A stretch of 64,000 bases of DNA from Amphiduros pacificus (GCA_949316495.1 OX439005.1:23524217-23588216), one strand, 5' to 3'; shown: positions 45,201-61,196, counted from the first letter of the stretch. A program made the numbers and translations. The notes: a model not told the origin generated them from the letters alone.

Positions 45201-48200
45201 GACCTAAAATAAGAGTTTTATTTTGGAAGGTGTATTTTTTTCTAATGTGGAGAAGGGCTACAACGCATAATGTTTTTCACATAAGAAAATAAACCTGACA
45301 TTGAAAGTGAAACACTGGAGTAAGCAAAGGTCGTGGAGGACTAAAAAGTTGAATAGGGCACAGCAGTAAATGCATTCACACCTATTGTGTTTGCGTCAAA
45401 ATAATTTATGATAGCTGTAGCCAAGCTGGGAAAGCACTACAACAAAGTAGCTGCAAGTTGGCCGAATATTGCCTCAGCATTTATTCAAGGCTTAACAAAT
45501 AATCCGTCGTAATGAGTCATTTTATCATTATACATCAAATAGTGATTTTGTTTGTCTATTTGTTAATGAAAAATAATTGATAACATGATCTAACAGCTGC
45601 TGCTTGTTTTGGAGGGTGATGCTGTCATGCAGTGGCTGAGCAACCTACTGACCTACTTTTGAAGCATGGATGCTGACATTAATCTGCTGCTAGTTTACGA
45701 TAACTTGCAAATATATAATTTTAACTCAAATGCGCACCTGCTGCTGCTGATTCGGCAAACAGCCAATGTCTTTTGTTAGCTGCCTGCTGTTGCTGTTATT
45801 ATGAATCCTGAATGCTAAAAATAGATTGCTGTTATTTATTTTGAGCTTACTGATCTAAGGACCTACCTTTAAATATTATGAGTGATTAAATATCATTTAT
45901 GTTTGTCGCAAGTTTTCATCTACATCTAATATTTTACTTTATCAATACAGGTTGACTTGTTTATCCTGGTACATCACATAGTTTGCAGTGTTCTGAACGA
46001 TTGTATGTTACTTGCATGAATAAAACAGTAAAAAATTCATATTTATTATATGAATAGAAGGTACAAATCTCACAACATTTGGACGAATAAAAGGTAAAAA
46101 TCTCACAGCATTTATATGAAAAGAAGGTAAAAAATCTCATATTGGTATGAATATAAAATAAAAATCTCACATTTATATGAACAGAAAGAAGAATCTCACA
46201 ACGTTTGTATGAATATAAAATAATAATATAATAACATATTTATAAAGCGCTTAATTCAGGCAGAAGGTAAGAATCTCACAACATTTGATTTGTATGAATA
46301 GAAGGTAAGAATCTGACCTGTTTGGATGAGAACAGTTTCACAAATGAGGTCAGTTCCTGTATCAGTGGCGCCACCTGTTTGTGACATGTGCACCTCGAGT
46401 GCTTCACTAACTTGTCTAAACACATTTCCATCATTTACCTCCGCAAAACATTCCACCTGTAAAATAGTATGGGAGTTAAAATAACAAGTATATATTTCTG
46501 AGTAAACTGAGGTTAAATCTTCATAATATATTAAATGAATTAAAATTCTCCTGAAGCATTTTACATACGATCTGCGCAATTTTAGATATATTGAATTCTC
46601 TGCCATCAATCCCACCGATTTTATGTCTAAAACCGTATCCTAGCCGACATGATATGTTTCTTTTAATTGGATGTGATAATGTGATTTCATATCTGGTTAA
46701 ATTGCAAGCGTCTGTAATGACACGATTATGTTCCGGCTGTTTTGTTATATCTGTGAAAATTGTGAAAGTGTATTTTTACAACCCTTTCAGCAACTATAGA
46801 CATCCCGGGATGGCCATATCAGGTCGACTTTCAGGCCTTTAACCAGTGTGAAAGCAACACCGCCGGCAGTGTAAGTTGAATCCACCACCCTCTGTGTTGT
46901 ATATGTAACCAATAGACTAACAGTGAAAGCTTAGTCTAAATCGAATTGACCACAATAATGATCGACCATACACTATTTACAATATTTATATACTCACAAC
47001 GATATTATAAAAGGTATCTGGACGGAATATCAGTTCAATGGATACTTCATCCTGAAGTTGAATTGTCTTCCTTTCCATGTGAGAATTCCCAACAGACAAA
47101 TATGTGATGTCATAAATCACATGATCAAGAACATCCACAAGGTCAAGGTCATCCGGTGGCAGCCATGACAGTTTGGTTGTGATTACATTTTTAATTTGAT
47201 CATAATGCACACAGGATATGTTGACAGTCCATACTTGATTTGGAGAAGATTTATCTGAAAATAAATTTTACATTATAAATATAGGTATAGAAACAGTGAC
47301 TGTGGATAATGTGTCTGTATTACCTTTATTAGTAAGCTTTTGCAGTAAAGGTAACGTGCATGTACTATCCACCATTGGTACACACAAGTTACCAAGTAAC
47401 AAATCTTAAAGAAAGTAGCATGATCATCGCTTACATATAAAAGTATATTATCACCTGAAAGGGTATTAATGAGATATATTTTTGCCTAATTTTAACACAA
47501 GTGTAATCGAACATTACAAACACCATTTACTTGGGGGCACAAAGATTAAACTTAAAAAGTTAAAGATTTTCAAGAAAATTCACACATTCATGATCATGAC
47601 ACCATTATTCACTGAATCATAATTCCATTTATAAAATTTTGATGAGAATTTGATACGATTTTGGCGCTTCTTGCGAGAAGTCAAGAAGTCGTTATATAAC
47701 AGAATCACCCATATTCGTTCACAGCAATGGTGTGACATTATACCACTCGGCTACGTTACGATTACAGCCCAACACTAGGACTGCATAAAAGGTCATGACA
47801 CTGTGCATGAAAGGTCATCCTAAAACAAATGTTTTAAGTATGAAACATTTATAATTGAATTTAAATTGAAGGACATTCATAAAGACATGTCCACATCCAT
47901 CTTTATCTAAAACAACAAACGATTTGACAATAATTTAGAATTGTTAGTATGTGTTTATGACATGGTAGTGTATAATATCAAGTTTGTAATATAGAATGTC
48001 TATCACTTTTGTTAAATGTATAAAATGTTTTGAATAAACACAATAAAACAGCTAAATACATTATTATGTTTCATTTCTGGGACAGAGCATTAAATACAAT
48101 TTCATTTTTCATTATAAAATATATTACCTTGTTTTACCAAATGTGTTTCACAAAAACATTTACGCACAATATAATGTTTCAAAATCGAGACAAATAATGT

Positions 48201-51200
48201 GTTTTATTTGACACACATATATTTTGACAGTGGGCATACTATATTAAATATTACATCAAATACAGTCACTGTGAAGCTTTCTTAATTTGTTCTTCCTAAA
48301 TTGTTCTCTTTCCCACGTACTTGCATTACTAAAAGTGAAAATTGTACGGTAAAAAGGCAATAACGCCTTTAAATGTCATTTCTGGTAAACGCAGAGCTTG
48401 TATGAACACATCAATCAAAATGTGCAACAATGCACCAGTCTGACCGAGGTGGTAGTATCCTAATTGCTCATTGATCTCGGGAGATTCCACCTAATATGTC
48501 CCTCTGTCAGCCAGTGCCTTTAAGCATTGGATACCTCTTACATGCGTAAACATCAAATAAGCTCCCTTTCTTCAATTTGATTTGACATATAATAAATGTT
48601 TTTGTCAGCATTATTTCAAATAAAAAGCGACATCATATACAGTTTCACAGGATATATTTCAAATCCTGTAGTTTGAAGTGTTGTGTGGTCCGATAGAACT
48701 ATGTTCATAAACCACACCATTCTCGTGTACTTTATTTTTACTGTTCCCATATTGATTCAACTCGCCTCAAATTGTAAAGCAATTATATACTAGCAACAGA
48801 ATAGGTACTAAGACTGATTTTAAAAGGAATTCAGCACCTTATACATATGGGAATGGTAATATATGGGAAAGGTAATATATGGGAAAGGTGATATATGGGA
48901 ATGGTAACATATGGGAATGATTATATATTGGAATGGTAATATATCGGAATATATATGTGAGAAGTGATATATGGGAGAGGTGATATATGGGAGAGGTGAT
49001 ATATGGGAAAGGTGATATATGGGAGAGGTGATAAATGGGAGAAGTGATATATGGGAGAGGTGATATATGGGAGAAGTGATATATGGGAGAGGTGATATAT
49101 GGGAGAGGTGATATATGGGAGAGGTGATAAATGGGAGAAGTGATATATGGGAGAGGTGATATATGGGAGAAGTGATAAATGGGAGAGGTGATACATGGGA
49201 GAGGTGATATATGGGAGAGGTGATATATGGGAAAGGGGATATATGGGAGAGGTGATAAATGGGAGAGGTGATACATGGGAGAGGTGATATATGGGAAAGG
49301 GGATATATGGGAGAGGTGATAAATGGGAGAAGTGATATATGGGAGAGGTGATATATGGGAGAGGTGATATATGGGAAAGGTGATATATGGGAGATGTGAT
49401 ATTTGGGAGAGGTGATGTTTGTGAGAAGTGATATTTGGGAGAGGTGATATGAAGATATCATGAAGATAGTTTTATGGCGATGTGCATGTTGAAAACTGAA
49501 ACAAAATACTGAATTTTATTAAGGAAATCACGTGTATACTGATGTATTTATTATTGAACGTTGTGTTTAACGTTGTGTTTAATTTTACTATCCAATATGG
49601 CAACCTGACAATTCCCTTTATCAATCAATAATCTCAGCTAGATATGTTGCAGTTCCGGCTAAGTTCTACGTTTCTGGAAAATATATTACAATGATGAAAA
49701 AACAAGACGGAGTTCGGAAATGGGCCTATTATGGGCATGTCTTACCGTGGTGGGTGTTTGTGCAGGTGGTGAAGCTGGGGTCGGGATGAGCAGAGTATGG
49801 AATAGCATATCTTACCGTGGTGGGTGTTTGTGCAGGTGGTGAAGCTGGGGTCGGGATGAGCACAGTATGGAGTAGCGTGTCTTACCGTGGTGGGTGTTTG
49901 TGCAGGTGGTGAAGCTGGGGTCGGGATGAGCAAAGTATGGAGTAGCATGTCTTACCGTGGTGGGTGTTTGTGCAGGCAGCATGTCTTACCGTGGTGGGTG
50001 TTTGTGCAGGTGGTGAAGCTGGGGTCGGGATGAGCACAGTATGGAGTAGCATGTCTTACCGTGGTGGGTGTTTGTGCAGGCAGCATGCCTTACCGTGGTG
50101 GGTGTTTGTGCAGGTGGTGAAGCTGGGGTCGGGATGAGCACAGTATGGAATAGTATGTCTTACCGTGGTGGGTGTTTGTGCAGATGGTGAAGCTGGGGTC
50201 GGGATGAGCACAGTATGGAGTAGCATGTCTTACCGTGGTGGGTGTTTGTGCAGGCAGCATGCCTTACCGTGGTGGGTGTTTGTGCAGGTGGTGAAGCTGG
50301 GGTCGGGATGAGCACAGTATGGAATAGTATGTCTTACCGTGGTGGGTGTTTGTGCAGATGGTGAAGCTGGGGTCGGGATGAGCACAGTATGGAGTAGTGA
50401 ACACCACGCGGTCAATGATCTGCGCTGGTATCTCCACCGCTGCCCAGTACTCGGAGTTGTAGCTCAGGTTAGATATGATGTATTTTCCATGCTCCTGCAT
50501 AAAGAAACATGCTAATTACACGTAATAAAGTTCTCAAAACTTTGGGTATGCTGGATCAAATCTGATGATTTTGACTTTTATCAATATGTTAACTTATCTA
50601 ATTTCATTTTTCATGTCCCGAGAATCTTGGTATTCCTTCCATTGTGTGATCGATAGTCACGTGACTCAATAACTATATGGATACCTAACACAGGGCTTTC
50701 TCATAGTTGGTATTTGCAGAAAATAATTTGAAATGTATCTATAACAGAAAAAAACCGATAACAGATTCGAAAACGTGACATTTGTCTGGTGTTTATTACA
50801 TTTAATTAAAAGTAATGAAGAAATGATACAATTGTAAAATTACGGGTCTCACTCACTTCAGGCTTCAAATTGCATTGTCGGTTTTTGGATCACCATTTTG
50901 CATTATTTGAACATGTTTTCATTACGATCTCCGGAAATAATCAATTTAACACCATTATATATTTAGAAACAAAACGTGTCACAATTAAGACGAGAAACAT
51001 TAGAATGGTGGAATATCCACCATGTTAATGCATATTGCTGTATACGGAAGTGATGTGCTTACTTGCATTTAATGCAAACTGTAAGCTACAAACTTAAATT
51101 GAATTGTACAAACTTAAATTGAAAACTTAAATTGAATTGTAACATGAACTGGTTACATATAGCAAATATATATATAAAAATTTATATATTGTCAAATTTG

Positions 51201-52189
51201 CAAATATTTCTTACTATTCCTGGAATAAAGGTTTTTAACTATGGAGAGTGAGCAAGGTTTAAGGCGTAAACATGATACAGTAAAGTATATAATTGAGCAT
51301 GTACTGTGATATCCCGATGATGATGAGAAATCTGCTAATTATCCTTGATACATAAAGCAACTATCCACGCTGCAAGATCAGTTTAAAGTGTGATGCCAAA
51401 TATCATTAGACACTCGTCACCATTGTTTACCTACCTGTTTAAATTCATCTGACAAAGATATAAGCTTGACAAATTCTGTTTACATGATCTCTCTAATGCA
51501 AAAGTGCACGATTTGAATTCAAGTTTTATGGTATTTCATTATAGAGAGCAATGTTATGATGAATTAAATGTAGGGAAGACTGTAAAGGCAGATTAAATGG
51601 AGAGAAATGATATGGCAAAGTGCAAAATCGAACATGTGATTTCACGCATTAAGAAGCTTTTGTCATAATTAATTGGATGAATCTAGGCTTGATGCTTTGT
51701 GGCTTTGTATGATGAGAAAACGTGATGTGATAAAATAACTGATTGTTGCAGTACCTGCACGTCGTTCACATATATGTCATTACTGCTAGGGAAAGTAGGG
51801 AGGTCACATGACGGGTAGTCTCGTCGGTACTGGCACGTGGTTCGCGCCCAGTGCACTCGATATCTTCCCCGGTTCTTGCCCTTTGCGATGTTAATCCAGT
51901 CTATCAAACCATTTAATAATCCACGTGATGATGTTAACACTGTCGCTGTCACATTCAGAACTTGTGTTGGGATCCTTTTTCTGACCTTTTCCTCCCCATT
52001 CATAGTCTTTCCTTGGGATGCATTGCTGGGATTCGGTAACCAAGCTTCCCTCAATTGTGTACGGAAGTCTGGTTTCCCACGCTCATCTTCCCTTCCGGAT
52101 TTGTATCGTGACCATTCTGCGGACAGCCGGTGGGACATTCTCACGTGGCTGAAGTATTCTGACTTACATATATCTTGGCACCTCATTTC
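39247..52189 (-). CDS. Receptor tyrosine kinase with FN3-like ectodomain (5' incomplete)
   Basis: Exons in transcript order: 51755-52189, 50338-50494, 46998-47254, 46318-46456, 44751-44912, 44213-44386, 42293-42439, 41754-41898, 40011-40266, 39700-39796, 39247-39388. All have GT/AG junctions with matching phases, except one join. The first four are extracellular, with FN3-like sequence ([14 protein letters not shown]). The fifth is the membrane helix ([20 protein letters not shown]). The kinase has [37 protein letters not shown] and [13 protein letters not shown], and a short tail ending AISGTTE. Between VAVKVLKG (phase 1) and DLLCEIGVM (phase 2) a micro-exon of about 25-35 bases is expected but not found; the 39-bp satellite lies there. 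No signal peptide exon is seen. Close to orphan invertebrate RTKs of the FGFR/VEGFR-like kinase class. Confidence 0.94.
42430..43664 (-). repeat. 39-bp minisatellite, about 32 copies, at a kinase exon acceptor
   Basis: Read on the minus strand, the unit contains TGGTGGTATAGATCTGAC. The copy nearest the exon runs straight into GACCTGCTGTGTGAAATAGG, which encodes DLLCEIG of the alpha-C helix, and its TATAG is the best acceptor for that exon. Because 39 is divisible by three, the frame of the exon stays open through many units; three units carry an in-frame TAG (at about 42604, 43032, 43577). Confidence 0.93.
43671..44005. mobile_element. MITE with imperfect subterminal repeats, next to the 39-bp array
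   Basis: The left end (TTTCTATTCCAGTCCGTCAT then GCAGCGCGTCATGCAGTGCG) is matched in inverted form by the right end (GCATGACGCACTGCATTACG then GACTGCACATATGGAAACAC). Both ends consist of tandem GCGTCATGCAG-like motifs. It lies inside the kinase intron that should hold the missing micro-exon. It is noncoding. Confidence 0.75.
46030..46330 (-). repeat. About 34-bp repeat resembling a kinase exon donor
   Basis: On the minus strand, units read TTCATACAAATGTTGTGAGA followed by TTCTTACCTTCTA. The exon 46318-46456 ends CTCATCCAAACAG/GTCAGATTCTTACC, which aligns with the unit across the splice donor. About seven variable copies follow into the intron. Confidence 0.75.
46752..46872 (-). mobile_element. 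SINE fragment, same family as 8239-8429
   Basis: Reverse-complement match to the SINE body: CACACTGGTTAAAGGCCTGA, AAGTCGACCTGATATGGCCA and GTTGCTGAAAGGGTTG. The tRNA-like head is largely missing. It lies in the kinase intron between 46456 and 46998. Confidence 0.85.
47460..47545 (+). repeat. Dispersed short repeat, copy 1
   Basis: Contains TTTTGCCTAATTTTAACACA and, further on, CTTGGGGGCACAAAGATT. Related sequence lies at about 53370-53470 and 53750-53850. Class unknown. Confidence 0.6.
48838..49450. repeat. About 17-bp intronic minisatellite
   Basis: About 600 bp of GGGAGAGGTGATATAT-type units with AAGTGAT and GATAAAT variants. It lies inside the large kinase intron. Minus-strand open frames here come from the repeat. 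Confidence 0.95.
49741..50396 (-). repeat. About 70-bp minisatellite multiplying a kinase exon end and its donor
   Basis: On the minus strand each unit carries ACTGTGCTCATCCCGACCCC, AGCTTCACC, ACAAACACCCACCACG/GTAAGA, which is the 3' end of exon 50338-50494 plus its donor. Eleven donors occur, near 49741, 49811, 49881, 49951, 49984, 50054, 50089, 50159, 50229, 50263 and 50333. The short spacings of about 34 bp are units reduced to the donor end. Confidence 0.95.
50495..51754. other. Kinase gene intron
   Basis: AT-rich intron between the two most 5' exons recognised. Nothing else is supported. Confidence 0.6.
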
Positions 52190-56317
<4,128 letters not shown>

Positions 56318-57001
56318 CAGTGGCCCACCACTTCCAACTTCGTTAAAATTGAGATAGAGATGTGAAACTTGGGCAGAGTATGTTATAGAATGTTGTGAAC
56401 AACATATCACTCAGCTAAAAAAAATTTTTCCAATATGCATTTTTAGTATTTTCTAGAAGGAAATATTTAAAAAAAATACCAGCCAGCTACACTTTGGGAT
56501 TTTGGCTGTCAGCTGTTATTTTTTACCAGCTGGGAAAGTTACCAGCTCAGAATTTGTATGGAATTAACAGCTGTTAACTTTGTTCGTGGATGTTTGTCAA
56601 TGCCAAATTCGTTTTAACAGCTGGTAATGAGCCAATTTCTTTAATAAATAATTAAATGTTAAAAACTTATGATTACAGTAGAAATATCATTAGGCTTGAA
56701 CAATCTTTGTCAAATAGTGTTCATACAATATAATTTATTTTTTATTTTGCAGTTTTCAATGGCGAAATTGCCAGTTGGTGTCAAAATCTCAATACTTTAC
56801 CAGCCAGCCAATTAAATTCATCAGTCTGTCAGCTAGGCCATTTTGAAATGTCAAATGTATTTTGAGCCAGCTGAATCATACCAAAAAAAGTTCCCAGCTG
56901 GTAAACATACCTGCTGGAAATGAAATGCATTAGTTACAAGCTGCCAGCCAGAAAAGTGTGCATATTGGCTTTTTTGCATATCATATAGTGGTGGGCCCCT
57001 G
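56318..57001. mobile_element. MITE of 684 bp with CAGTGGCCCACCACT ends, rich in CAGCTG
   Basis: The ends CAGTGGCCCACCACT and AGTGGTGGGCCCCTG are inverted repeats with a short mismatch. GCACGT is directly repeated at both flanks (56312-56317, 57002-57007). The interior contains at least six CAGCTG palindromes. No coding capacity. Confidence 0.82.
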
Positions 57002-57024
57002 GCACGTGCAAGATTGAATGGCTC

Positions 57025-57110
57025 AGACGTCTGTAGGATGTCGTTAAGACGTCTGTTTCATGATACAGACGTCTGCAGGATGTCTTTAAGACGTCTGGGT
57101 AGGCTTAAAA
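57025..57110. repeat. 48-bp duplication built of AGACGTCT palindromes
   Basis: CAGACGTCTGTAGGATGTCG is followed by TTAAGACGTCTG, twice in tandem, giving four AGACGTCT palindromes in 85 bp. Confidence 0.85.
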
Positions 57111-58130
57111 ATATTTAATCCTATTTTCACCGCACAATGCCACCGGCAGCCCTAAGATAATCTGCCGATGTGCCTGCGGGACACTGCCGGGACCCTGCCG
57201 TGCACTTTAAGATGATATTTGCTGATAAGACATCGGGGAAACGCCGGTAACTTTTATGTTGCAGCTGAAATTTCCTGATGACCCGCCCGACGTCTTAAAG
57301 ATGCCCAATTGTGGCAGATGATCTCCTGGTGCCCGCACGGCAATCTGAACTGCCGGCCGATTTTGTAAAAAGTACCCATCGGCCGGTACTCTGCATGGCG
57401 AGGTAGAGTCATATACTACCTCTGCCGTAATAGGCATGACACTGTTTCAATCTACTCCGCAAGGTCAATTGCATAATCCACAGATAGGTGGACAATTGGT
57501 GGTCTTTGCACATGTGCACTCACAATGCCCGCCCCATCGGCTTATACTCGCACACACATCAGGTGCACTCACTTTCTGCCCAAACAAAGATTTGTGAAGT
57601 TTGTTACTTATTCACTTTTCACAGAGCAGAGTCATATCTTAGGACCTTGAACTGTATGCAACATCTCATTGGTCAAGGTCACATGTAAATTTCCCGTGTA
57701 AACACAATGTCTGATTGTTTAACATTACACTTCTTTTTCAAACATGTATTCTAAATTCATCATGATCATTGTTTTATTACATCCAAAGAACAATTACGCT
57801 TTTTTGAGAAACTACCACAAAAGCAGATGGTTTTTAAAAAAAAATATCTCATGCAAATGGAATTGCTAAAAATGGGGGTCACCAGATCTTCCCTGAACAC
57901 CTTTCACAGTGTGCTTGATTGGTGCCTTGGAATACTAAAATCCTGACACAGATGGAACTAGAGACGCAGATTCATTGACGTCATATCGGTATAGTAGTAT
58001 TCCAAGTTATATAACTATTAGGATAATAAGGAGAAAGTTACACAAGGATGGTAGAGTTTTGATTGGTGCCTAACCAAAACTCTCATATCCCAACATTTCA
58101 AACTATTTCAAAACTAACAATACTGCATTA

Positions 58131-58562
58131 GGGGCGATCCATTTGATTTTTGTGGGGTGGGATGGGAGATTTTGGAGAAAAAAATTTATTCACCCACCCC
58201 ATCCCAGAAAAAAAATTTATTCATTCACCCTACCAAAGAAAAAAAAAATATTCATCCACCCTACCAAAGAAAAAAAATTTATTCATCCACCTCCTTCCAG
58301 TTTTTCTATCTTCTATATGGATTGCTTGAAATGAAGGATCAGAGTCTGGGGAAGCAACAATCTTCCTGCCCCGCCCAGTAATTAATGACGGATTGTTAAC
58401 AAGAAAAAAAATTTATTCACCCACCCCACACCAGAAAAAAAAATTATTCACCCACCCCACACCAGAAAAAAAAATTATTCATCCACCCTACCAAAGAAAA
58501 AAAAATTATTCATCCAGTACTGCTGTCCCACCCCACCCCACAAAAATCAAATGGATCGCCCC
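58131..58562. mobile_element. PIF/Harbinger-like MITE
   Basis: The inverted ends GGGGCGATCCATTTGATTTT, continuing TGTGGGGTGGGA, are near perfect for about 32 bp. The flanks are TTA on both sides (58128-58130, 58563-58565), the 3-bp target duplication of PIF/Harbinger. The interior has A-rich repeats containing TTATTCACCCACCCCA. It is inserted into the end of the third 340-bp dispersed repeat. Confidence 0.82.
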
Positions 58563-58564
58563 TT

Positions 58565-58891
58565 ACACAGGTAGTATTCAATTACTACCTCTGCAGTCAT
58601 TGCCCTGTTTTTGCTCTCAAGCAAAGTTTAGAAATCCCTGAGTCAAAAATAATTGCATTGTTCATAAAAATATCAACAAATCTTAATTGACCAACTGTAA
58701 CCAGGTGTCTGGCACATATACTGACCAATCAGTACAACTGCCAGTACAAAACAAATCTATTTATATTCTTTCACCAATGGGTTGACAGCCAGATTTTTCT
58801 TAATACTGATGACTTGCACTTAATTGTGTGCGCACATTTATAGCTTTAGTGGCACAGACTGATATGATATAGAAGTCCTGCTATGGAGGGT
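58565..58891 (-). repeat. Dispersed 340-bp repeat, copy 3 (reversed)
   Basis: Reverse complement of the element at 4700 and 7470. Its palindromic end (GGTAGTAATTGAATACTACC on the minus strand) abuts the MITE, which therefore inserted later. Confidence 0.87.
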
Positions 58892-60285
58892 AAACCAAGA
58901 ACAAAGCAGGTGCAAAAACATGCCAATTCTGGATGCCAGAAACGTAGTGCAATAAAGATGTTATAGAGTGAACCAGAGGGAATCTCAAAAGATAGTGCTG
59001 AAATTGTTTGATCAATGCAGTGTCAGGTCTCCCTTCTGTCATATAAAACTAAAGGGATGAAAGCTGAAATCACAACCTTGGATGGGAATATTTTTAATCC
59101 TTATGTAAATTTATTGATTTTACTTTCATGAGCTTGAAGTGTGGATATTTCTGTTCCGTGCCGTCCAATCCTTAGATTCAGTGTTTTAAAACTTATCCTA
59201 GTGTTAATTAATATTTCTGTCAAATCTAAGATAAAAATCAGAAAAGTCTGTGATCCTGTGTCCCACAGAATACTATTTTAATCCTGTACTCAGTTGGGTG
59301 TGACAATGCCTTGTAGTTAATTGCAAATAGTAGGAGCAATTAAACACCAGGGAGTGCAAAATATGTCAATTTCATGGATAATAATTTTATTGACAGTGTG
59401 TTCCACCAACATATCACCGTTTTTTTCTCATTTCTCTAGGAACAAATATTTCAACTCCTTGAAATAAATATTTCAAGGACGCATAGCAGAATCTGAAAAT
59501 GCTTTGCTACCTTACTATTGTATGGCCCATATCCTTAAAATACTAGGATGCACCTAATTATTTTTAATCTAATTCAATACATACGATTGATAGAAATGTG
59601 GTGCAAGAGTTTTCATGCCCTCAGTTTATAGAGTAATACTATATTTAGACGCATGGCTGATATCAAACCTATATTTATCATTTGGTTTGCAGAATATTAT
59701 TATTAGCTCTATGTGTTTGTCAGATAGGTTGTGTATGAAGTGATTTAACACATACAGAAATAACTGATCATTGGGGCATGCCTATCCTTACTTCCATCCA
59801 ATCATCGTGGTGTTGTCCGACATTTGTGTTCTGCTTAATATTGCCTCCAGTAAGATATTATAAAACATCGTACATTTGTTAATATCTGTATTATATGCTA
59901 TCAATTGTGTGAGCTACAATCCATGTGATAAGCAGTTGAATTTTTTGTTACTGGGGCGTCTGAGTGTATCCGTATAGTATTTAGAGTGCTATTGTTTTAG
60001 AAAAGCGCCTTGCAAGTACTTGCAAGTTGCCGTTTATTAAATTTCGTCTTATCCGCATTCATAAGACAAGGACAGAAGAAATAATATCAGCTTACCAATA
60101 ATTGTACTGCCATGAATTAATGTACAAGCAATAAATAAAGTATGTAATAAAAGCAAATATTCTCGACATTTGCATTTAGATAATACAAAGAAAATACTTG
60201 ACGTAATTGAACACGTAATTGAACATCTTGCGACGAAGGAGACCATCTGGAACATAATTATCAAGAGATATAAAAAGGGATTTTT
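58892..60285. other. Gene-poor stretch
   Basis: No exon, RNA gene or transposon end supported. Confidence 0.5.
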
Positions 60286-60330
60286 ATCAAACAGGTTTCC
60301 CACAGGGCTCAATTCTAGGATCCTTATTCT

Positions 60331-60397
<67 letters not shown>

Positions 60398-60720
60398 CCC
60401 AAAAAAGTAATATCTACACCACAAAGGAAAGTGCATGAACTAGAGATAAATATTTATATTATAATTGAAGGAGTGAAACAATTTGATTTTTTATTAGATA
60501 TAACAAATAATGAACAGCTAACCTGGAGTGATCACATACATAAAATAGCAAACAAAGTTTCCAGAACCATAAATAATCTTAAATATGTTTTGCCTGAATT
60601 GCCACAAATACTGATCTATTGTTCTTTGATCTTGTCCCAAATACATTGTGGTGTACTTCTATGGGATCACTTGACAAAACCAACACCCATAGCTCTAATT
60701 GACAAAGAAACACATACAAT
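60285..60720 (+). mobile_element. LINE reverse transcriptase fragment
   Basis: The sequence at 60293-60340 translates as G-F-P-Q-G-S-I-L-G-S-L-F-F-I, the classic RT segment before the catalytic Tyr-x-Asp-Asp region. After a (TA)n expansion the downstream part reads QLTWSDHIHKIANKVSRTIN and LPQILIYCSLILSQIHCGVL, the typical thumb-side sequence of jockey/CR1-type LINEs. It is a short decayed copy. The catalytic motif itself is not seen: the region where it would lie is occupied by the TA run and about 80 bases of unrelated-looking sequence. Confidence 0.82.
60336..60394. repeat. (TA)n microsatellite inside the LINE fragment
   Basis: About 29 TA units at the position where the RT codons for Ile-Tyr-Ile-Asn normally lie; ATATAT in those codons is a natural seed. 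Confidence 0.97.
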
Positions 60721-61196
60721 TGATGATTTCTCAGGGTATTTTGTTTTTCATAATTGTATTTGTTTTTTTATAATTGTATACATGTATATTTTAGGCTGAA
60801 TACATGAAATTTGAGTCTTGAGTAAAGTAAAGTAAATGATGTGTACTTCCCTTAAGAGAAATCAAGCACATTCTCAACCAGCATTTGGCCATCTTGATTT
60901 ATGTTATGAGTTAACCCATTGGGTACATATCAACACATTAACTTCCTATAAAACTAACATCCCACTGGACAACTTTCCATATAACTTCTCCAGAAAAATA
61001 TGCACCACTCCAGCAACTGACTTTCTTTGCCTTATTATATATTTCTGTTTTATGAGTTCGAGTTAAACATATAAAATGTGTCTGGCATTATATGACACAT
61101 CTTATATTCAATATAAATAATTACATGCTAACCTTATATACCCACCTACAAAGAACCAACAATAAAGTGGTTAGATTGAAATGAGGGATGAGTTAT

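Noticed and set aside
48820-49461. Minus-strand 213-residue frame ([16 protein letters not shown] repeats)
   Set aside because: Intronic minisatellite translated by chance; lies between kinase exons with no splice link.
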